9,886 nucleotides of DNA from assembly GCA_036554605.1 (NCBI GenBank), contig DATBMY010000541.1, forward strand, positions 1-9,886, given 5' to 3'. Source of the DNA: DATBMY01 sp036554605 (lineage in GTDB: Bacteria > Acidobacteriota > Blastocatellia > UBA7656). Positions 6,506 through 9,886 of this stretch are shown here, in pieces. Made by a program: the position numbers and the translations under genes. The notes beneath the pieces were generated by a model that was not told where the DNA came from, ran no database searches, and saw nothing but the letters and a program-made list of their open reading frames with translations. The stretch's first letter is position 1. Each line of letters starts with the position of its first letter.

Positions 6506-6784
6506 ATGAAGAGCAGGCTAGAGGCCCTTGTTACGGAGATGGTGGAGCGCGGAATACTCTTTGAAGACGCGGTTGAAGAGTTTGAAAAGCACTTTATCCT
6601 CTCGGTGCTCAAGCAGACAAACGGCAACCTTTCAAAGGCCGCCGAGGAGCTGCGCATACACCGCAACACCCTTTCAAAACGAGTCGAGAAGTATTTTCAG
6701 AACGGTCATATGATGGGCGCGCGCCGGCGGGGGGCGCGAAAAAACGAGGCGCCTCAAACGCCCCGCGCGAAAAACAGAAAGTAA
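6506..6784 (+). CDS. Small Fis-type helix-turn-helix protein
   Basis: A 92-residue probable DNA-binding protein. Residues about 27-62 (from EKHFILSVLKQTNGNLSKAA to NTLSKRVEKY) match the Fis/HTH_8 fold that ends NtrC-type activators and response regulators, with the GNLSKAAEEL first helix and the IHRNTLSKRV recognition helix. Here it stands alone: there is no receiver or AAA+ domain, only a short acidic N-terminal helix that could dimerise it. The C-terminal ~22 residues are very basic (RRRGARKN, RAKNRK) and probably disordered, giving extra nonspecific DNA contact. The ATG at 6506 follows AGGAGAAGG by about 5-9 bases. It is transcribed away from purC and converges with the thioredoxin gene. 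It could be a nucleoid-type protein or a specific regulator; targets are unknown, so I give no symbol. Confidence 0.88.
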   Translation: MKSRLEALVTEMVERGILFEDAVEEFEKHFILSVLKQTNGNLSKAAEELRIHRNTLSKRVEKYFQNGHMMGARRRGARKNEAPQTPRAKNRK

Positions 6785-6835
6785 GTTTTCGCCTTATGCC
6801 GCCCGGCCGCTTTTTCGACCACAGCCAGATCCCAG

Positions 6836-7348
6836 CTACCGGCCATTGTGCTTTTCGAGAAGCCTCTCTATGTCGGCTTCGATCTGGGCCGATTTCTTAG
6901 GCGTCACGCCTATGTATCGCTTATATATCTTCATGTCGGGGGTGATGATGAAAGTCGTAGGGAAGCCGATTATGTTGAAGTCGTATGCCTGTTCGTCATC
7001 GCCCATCAGCACAGTGTATTTCATGTTGTGCCGGGCGACGAAGGGCTTGACCTCGCTGGCCGCGCCCGATACCAGAGTTACGCCCACAACCTTCACGCCC
7101 TTGTCGGCATACTTAGCCTGGAGCTTGTTATATTCAGGTATCTCGGTGATGCACGGGCCGCACCAGGTCGCCCAGAAATCGAGCACAATTATGCTGCCCT
7201 TGAGCGTTTCGGCGCTTACCGGCTTGCCGTCGAAATCTTGCAGGGTCAATCCGGGCATCGGCTTGAGATCATCCGTCTGATTGTTTTGCGCCGAAATGGC
7301 CGGCGCGACGAGCGCGATAAGTATTACGAGCGTTGCGAGCGACTTCAT
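6836..7348 (-). CDS. Exported TlpA/ResA-type thioredoxin-fold protein
   Basis: A 170-residue thiol-disulfide oxidoreductase, expected to act outside the cytoplasmic membrane. Residues 1-20 form a signal peptide with an ISA|Q cleavage site. The thioredoxin fold follows, with the active site WCGPC at 62-66 (preceded by LDFWAT) and the cis-proline in GFPTTF at residue 130. The segment between about 91 and 128 matches the extra helix region of the TlpA/ResA group. Members reduce disulfides in cytochrome c maturation or copper-centre assembly, but no such partner gene is nearby, so the substrate is open. The ATG at 7348 has GGAGG at 7357-7353 with a short 4-base spacing. It is divergent from the zinc-ribbon gene and convergent with the HTH gene; only 51 bases separate the two stop codons. 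Confidence 0.93.
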   Translation of the reverse strand: MKSLATLVILIALVAPAISAQNNQTDDLKPMPGLTLQDFDGKPVSAETLKGSIIVLDFWATWCGPCITEIPEYNKLQAKYADKGVKVVGVTLVSGAASEVKPFVARHNMKYTVLMGDDEQAYDFNIIGFPTTFIITPDMKIYKRYIGVTPKKSAQIEADIERLLEKHNGR

Positions 7349-7371
7349 ATTGCCTCCGAGGAGTTGTCGGT

Positions 7372-7403
7372 CGTGGCTTTTGCCCGGCGGGCATTACGCC
7401 ACG
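7372..7403 (-). promoter_or_regulatory. Nested hairpin at the 5' end of the thioredoxin mRNA
   Basis: An outer stem CGTGGC (7372-7377) with GCCACG (7398-7403) encloses an inner stem TGCCC (7381-7385) with GGGCA (7389-7393). From the promoter at 7408-7437 the transcript would begin near 7401, almost at the outer edge of this structure. It could protect the 5' end of the message; this role is inferred. Confidence 0.4.
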
Positions 7404-7407
7404 GGAG

Positions 7408-7437
7408 ATTTTAACCCACCAAGCCTCTTTTCAACAA
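7408..7437 (-). promoter_or_regulatory. Probable promoter of the thioredoxin gene
   Basis: On the minus strand, TTGTTG (7437-7432) and TAAAAT (7413-7408) are 18 bases apart. The -10 matches at 5 of 6 positions and the -35 at only 3. It predicts a leader of about 53 bases. Confidence 0.45.
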
Positions 7438-7522
7438 TCTTGCGGCCACTGATTTTCGGCGCAAGCTTGTGATTGCCGCTGCGATATAGTAGACTTGCGC
7501 TGGATAGACACGGAGGAAGCCT

Positions 7523-8260
7523 GTGAGCCCTGAATTGACTCAGCTCATTGAGCTTCAGGAACTCGACCTTGAGATACAGCGCGTCACCGACAGGTTATCG
7601 AGGATACCGATAGAGCGGGAAAGAATCGAAGAAGAATTCCAGCAAAGTGCGGCTGAGTTCCTGGAGATAAAGAGCAGATACGAGCAAACCCTCAAAGACC
7701 GCATACAGCTAGAAGCCGAACTCACAACCGTCCAGCAACACCACGACAAGTATAAACAGGACCTGATGAAGGTGCGCAACCAGAAGGAGTACGAGACGGT
7801 CCTGCGCGAGATCGACGCGACGAAAAAACATGTCGGCGCGCTCGAGAGCGAGATCCTCAAATGCCTGGAAGAGGCCGAAAGGCTGGAGTCGGAGGTCACC
7901 GAGCGCACGCCCGAAGTCGAGCGCCGTCGTTTTGAAGTCGACCAGATGCTTGCGGAAATTGACAGCGAGCGCGATGAGGCCGCGCGCCGTATTGAAGAGC
8001 TGAACGCCAAGCGCGAGCAACTTTCCAGGAGCGTGCCGAGAAGCCTCTTTTCGACCTACGACAGGATGGCGCGCACAAGACGGGGGCAGGCGCTCGCCGC
8101 CATCACCAGCGAGGGGATATGCACCGCGTGCAGGATGAGGGTGCGTCCCAAGGTATTCAGCGACGTTCGCAAAGGCAGTGAGCTGATTACATGCGAAAGC
8201 TGCGGCCGCATCCTTTACTATAAACTCGAAACTTCGGCCGAGGCGGCAAATCCGGAATAG
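7523..8260 (+). CDS. Coiled-coil protein with C-terminal C4 zinc ribbon
   Basis: A 245-residue cytoplasmic protein of the widespread bacterial family with a long coiled coil and a C4 zinc ribbon (zf-RING_7 type). Residues about 5-170 are almost unbroken charged heptad-like helix, including the family's conserved VRNQKEYETVLREI at 84-97. The ribbon at 200-227 has two CxxC pairs, C200-C203 (CTAC) and C224-C227 (CESC), which should bind one zinc ion. Members are thought to bind nucleic acid or act as structural factors; the exact role is not settled. The GTG start at 7523 follows GGAGG at 7512-7516 with a 6-base spacing, which decides the start. TATAGT at 7485-7490 may be its -10, but no matching -35 is seen. 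It leads a rightward group with the unknown gene and nadK, separated from them by a palindromic repeat. Confidence 0.92.
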   Translation: MSPELTQLIELQELDLEIQRVTDRLSRIPIERERIEEEFQQSAAEFLEIKSRYEQTLKDRIQLEAELTTVQQHHDKYKQDLMKVRNQKEYETVLREIDATKKHVGALESEILKCLEEAERLESEVTERTPEVERRRFEVDQMLAEIDSERDEAARRIEELNAKREQLSRSVPRSLFSTYDRMARTRRGQALAAITSEGICTACRMRVRPKVFSDVRKGSELITCESCGRILYYKLETSAEAANPE

Positions 8261-8265
8261 GAATC

Positions 8266-8371
8266 GGGGGCCGGAGGTCAGAGATCAGGGATTGTTAGTG
8301 AGATAGCTTCTGAAATCACAAATTCGAGATTTGAAATCCCAGATATCCTGATCTCTGACCCCCGACCCCTG
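8266..8371. repeat. Intergenic palindromic repeat before the 295-residue gene
   Basis: GGTCAGAGATCAGG at 8276-8289 pairs perfectly with CCTGATCTCTGACC at 8347-8360. Pairing extends imperfectly outward through G-rich and C-rich flanks (about 8266-8275 and 8361-8370). The loop of about 57 bases holds a short inner hairpin, CAAAT-TCGAG-ATTTG. The element fills nearly the entire 122-base gap and stops about 12 bases before the next ATG. It may end or attenuate transcription from the zinc-ribbon gene. Confidence 0.7.
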
Positions 8372-8382
8372 ACCACCATATT

Positions 8383-9270
8383 ATGATAGGGCAAGCTCCA
8401 GACAGGTTACGCATCGAAGGGGTCAATGATTATTGGTTCCGCCCCGCCACGCTGGCCGTCGCCGGAAGGTTGACATACCGCCCCGCCGCGCTCATCGAGT
8501 GCAAGGTGAACTTTCGCAGCCTGCGCGCCGGGCTCAACCATTCCGAAGAGCGCAGCTACACGGCGTGGCTGCCGGAAGGCGACCTCGCCATAGACTGGGA
8601 CCAGCCCGCCCTCGACTGCTACGAGCACACGCAACTGAGCCTCCAGCCCGATGCATCGCTCGAATACCGCCCCGGAAATTTCAAGACGACCAGGAAGGAC
8701 TTCGATCAATACGAGGAGGAGCTTACCGATAATCTCATCCGGACCGAGCGCCTGCGCGTATTTTTCAACCCCGTATTCGGGCTCTTTTCGGCGCCGGGCG
8801 ACCTGCTTGAGGATTTCCTCGCGCGGGTGGCCGAAGCCGCGCTCGGGCGAGTCGAGCCGGAGCTAAAGCGCATACGCGGCAAGTTCGAGCTGCAATTCGA
8901 GCAGGTGCGCGAGGCCTATGCCGCAAAGGGGCTGCGCGCGGAGCGCCTGAGCCTGGAACGTTTCATATCGCAAAAACTACATTTCCTGGAAAGCGAGAAC
9001 CGGCTGGCCGGAATGTTCTCGACGCTTGCGGGCGCGGTCTTCGGGACGACCGAGTCTCGCCCCGCCGCCGAGATCGAAGAGCCTAGCGAGGCCGAGCTGC
9101 GCGAGGACCTGAGCCGCGTCGAGCAGGAGGCGAGCGAAGCCCTGCGCGCGCTTTATGACGAATATCTCGCGCTCGCCAACGAGTACGACATTTTCGAGAT
9201 AGGGCTCCAGCCCGATAACGTCCTGGTCGTTCGCCGCGCGTTGCTCTGGGTCCCGGTCGAATCTGAGTGA
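8383..9270 (+). CDS. Hypothetical protein, 295 residues, next to nadK
   Basis: I do not recognise this family. There is no signal peptide and no clear membrane segment, so it is probably cytoplasmic. Residues 1-105 look like a beta-rich domain with aromatic residues (NDYWFRPATLAV, SYTAWLPEGDLAIDW). Residues about 106-270 are charged and mainly helical, with coiled-coil tendency at 143-180 and 235-268 around a short Gly/Ala-rich stretch (LAGMFSTLAGAVFGT at 208-222). The end LVVRRALLWVPV looks like a closing beta strand. No nucleotide-binding or metal motif is visible. ATG 8383 is the first start after an in-frame TGA at 8356, and it has no Shine-Dalgarno site because a palindromic repeat abuts it. 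Its stop TGA overlaps an in-frame GTG of the nadK frame, so the two may be coupled. Codon use matches its neighbours, so the gene is probably real. Confidence 0.78.
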   Translation: MIGQAPDRLRIEGVNDYWFRPATLAVAGRLTYRPAALIECKVNFRSLRAGLNHSEERSYTAWLPEGDLAIDWDQPALDCYEHTQLSLQPDASLEYRPGNFKTTRKDFDQYEEELTDNLIRTERLRVFFNPVFGLFSAPGDLLEDFLARVAEAALGRVEPELKRIRGKFELQFEQVREAYAAKGLRAERLSLERFISQKLHFLESENRLAGMFSTLAGAVFGTTESRPAAEIEEPSEAELREDLSRVEQEASEALRALYDEYLALANEYDIFEIGLQPDNVLVVRRALLWVPVESE

Positions 9271-9314
9271 CGCGATCACGAACGGCTTTACGCCACTGCC
9301 CGATACCGAACGGT

Positions 9315-9886
9315 ATGCAACCACCGGCGCGACTGGGGATAATCACCAAACCGAATGAGCCGCGCGCGCTTGAGCTGGCGCTCGCCATAGCCGAGTGGGC
9401 GGCCACGCACGATATAAGCCTGTACGTAAATGATCGCGTGAAGGACCTGCCGCCCGGCGCCTTCTCTGCTTCCGCAAAAGCGATAGCCCAGGACTGCGAC
9501 ATGCTTGTCGCGCTCGGGGGCGACGGCACTATGCTCGCGACGGCGAGGCTTGTGGCCGGGCGCGGCACGCCCGTCTTAGGCGTCAATCTCGGGACCCTCG
9601 GTTATTTAACCGAATTCGCAATAGAAGACGCGATACCGGCGCTTGAGCTTATAGTGCGCGGCGAGTACGAGATTGACCGCCGCATGATGCTCGACTGGCA
9701 GATCGTGCGCGACTCGGACCTCGTAGGCCACGGCTCGGCCCTAAACGACGTGGTGGTCAACAAGTCGGCGCTCGCGAGGATAATAGACATAGATTGTTCG
9801 GTAGGGCAGCACTATGTTACTACTTATCGTGCGGACGGCTTGATCGTGGCGACGCCAACCGGGTCGACGGCCTACAATCTCTCGGC
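9315..9886 (+). CDS. nadK: NAD kinase, C-terminus cut by window edge
   Basis: Phosphorylates NAD to NADP in the cytoplasm, using ATP or polyphosphate depending on the lineage. The 190 visible residues carry the family hallmarks: a start RLGIITKP at 6-13, GGDGT at 68-72 (with the catalytic Asp), GVNLGTLGYLTEF at about 89-101, the LND motif at 143-145, and TPTGSTAY at 180-187. The remaining ~90-100 residues with the rest of the C-terminal beta domain lie beyond the window. ATG 9315 gives the normal short N-terminus. An in-frame GTG at 9267 overlaps the previous stop as GTGA and would add 16 residues; neither has a strong ribosome-binding site, so the start is preferred but not proven. Confidence 0.96.
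   Translation, partial: MQPPARLGIITKPNEPRALELALAIAEWAATHDISLYVNDRVKDLPPGAFSASAKAIAQDCDMLVALGGDGTMLATARLVAGRGTPVLGVNLGTLGYLTEFAIEDAIPALELIVRGEYEIDRRMMLDWQIVRDSDLVGHGSALNDVVVNKSALARIIDIDCSVGQHYVTTYRADGLIVATPTGSTAYNLS

Noticed and set aside
6785..6835. Intrinsic terminator between the HTH and thioredoxin genes
   Set aside because: A T5 run follows GCCGCCCGGCCGC, but the possible stem is only 3-4 pairs with a tiny loop.
7467..7490. TTGTGA/TATAGT promoter of the zinc-ribbon gene
   Set aside because: The spacer is only 12 bases, too short for sigma70; the -10 alone is not enough.
9083..9586. Minus-strand frame antisense to the unknown gene and nadK
   Set aside because: Overlaps two plus-strand genes, one of them certain, and has low-complexity composition.
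1..9886. CRISPR array, tRNA, rRNA, insertion sequence, prophage or defence genes
   Set aside because: No regularly spaced direct repeats, cloverleaf sequence, transposase, integrase or known defence domain was seen in any frame.

Overview
The window is a GC-rich stretch of bacterial chromosome made mostly of housekeeping genes, densely packed and with ordinary codon use throughout. There are no insertion sequences, phage genes, CRISPR arrays or RNA genes that I can support. The lineage cannot be fixed from the sequence alone. My best guess is Acidobacteriota (a Blastocatellia-like soil organism). This is inference, from the mix of short palindromic intergenic repeats, a stand-alone Fis-type helix-turn-helix protein and a duplicated secreted protein. 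Sigma70-type promoters (TTGACA/TATAAT class) and clear Shine-Dalgarno (SD) sites are present in several places.

Layout. Positions 1-1928 (minus strand) form a compact operon read right to left: aroC (chorismate synthase), a 114-residue two-helix membrane protein of unknown function, and def (peptide deformylase, cut by the window edge). Its promoter lies so close to the aroC ATG that the mRNA should be leaderless or nearly so. Divergent from it, 2110-2931 (plus) encodes an exported protein made of two colinear copies of a ~119-residue helical domain. That gene converges on uvrB (5016-3022, minus); a 15-bp perfect inverted repeat lies in the 90 bases between their stop codons. uvrB and purC (plus, ending 6193) are divergent, each with a good promoter. 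purC is full length and well conserved but has no ATG, GTG or TTG start ahead of its essential N-terminal motif. Its last codons run into a second palindromic repeat.

After a 312-base gap with no convincing gene comes a small Fis-type HTH protein (6506-6784). It converges on an exported TlpA/ResA-type thioredoxin (7348-6836, minus). Divergent from that is a rightward group: a coiled-coil/C4 zinc-ribbon protein (7523-8260), a third palindromic repeat, a 295-residue protein I do not recognise (8383-9270), and nadK (NAD kinase, from 9315 and cut by the right edge).

Functionally the window holds aromatic amino acid synthesis, N-terminal protein maturation, excision repair, purine synthesis, envelope redox, and NADP supply. 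No single new system is visible. The points most worth a second look are the purC start codon, the leaderless aroC promoter, the duplicated-domain exported protein, the three intergenic palindromes (one rewriting the PurC C-terminus, one abutting a start codon), and the unassigned 295-residue gene beside nadK.
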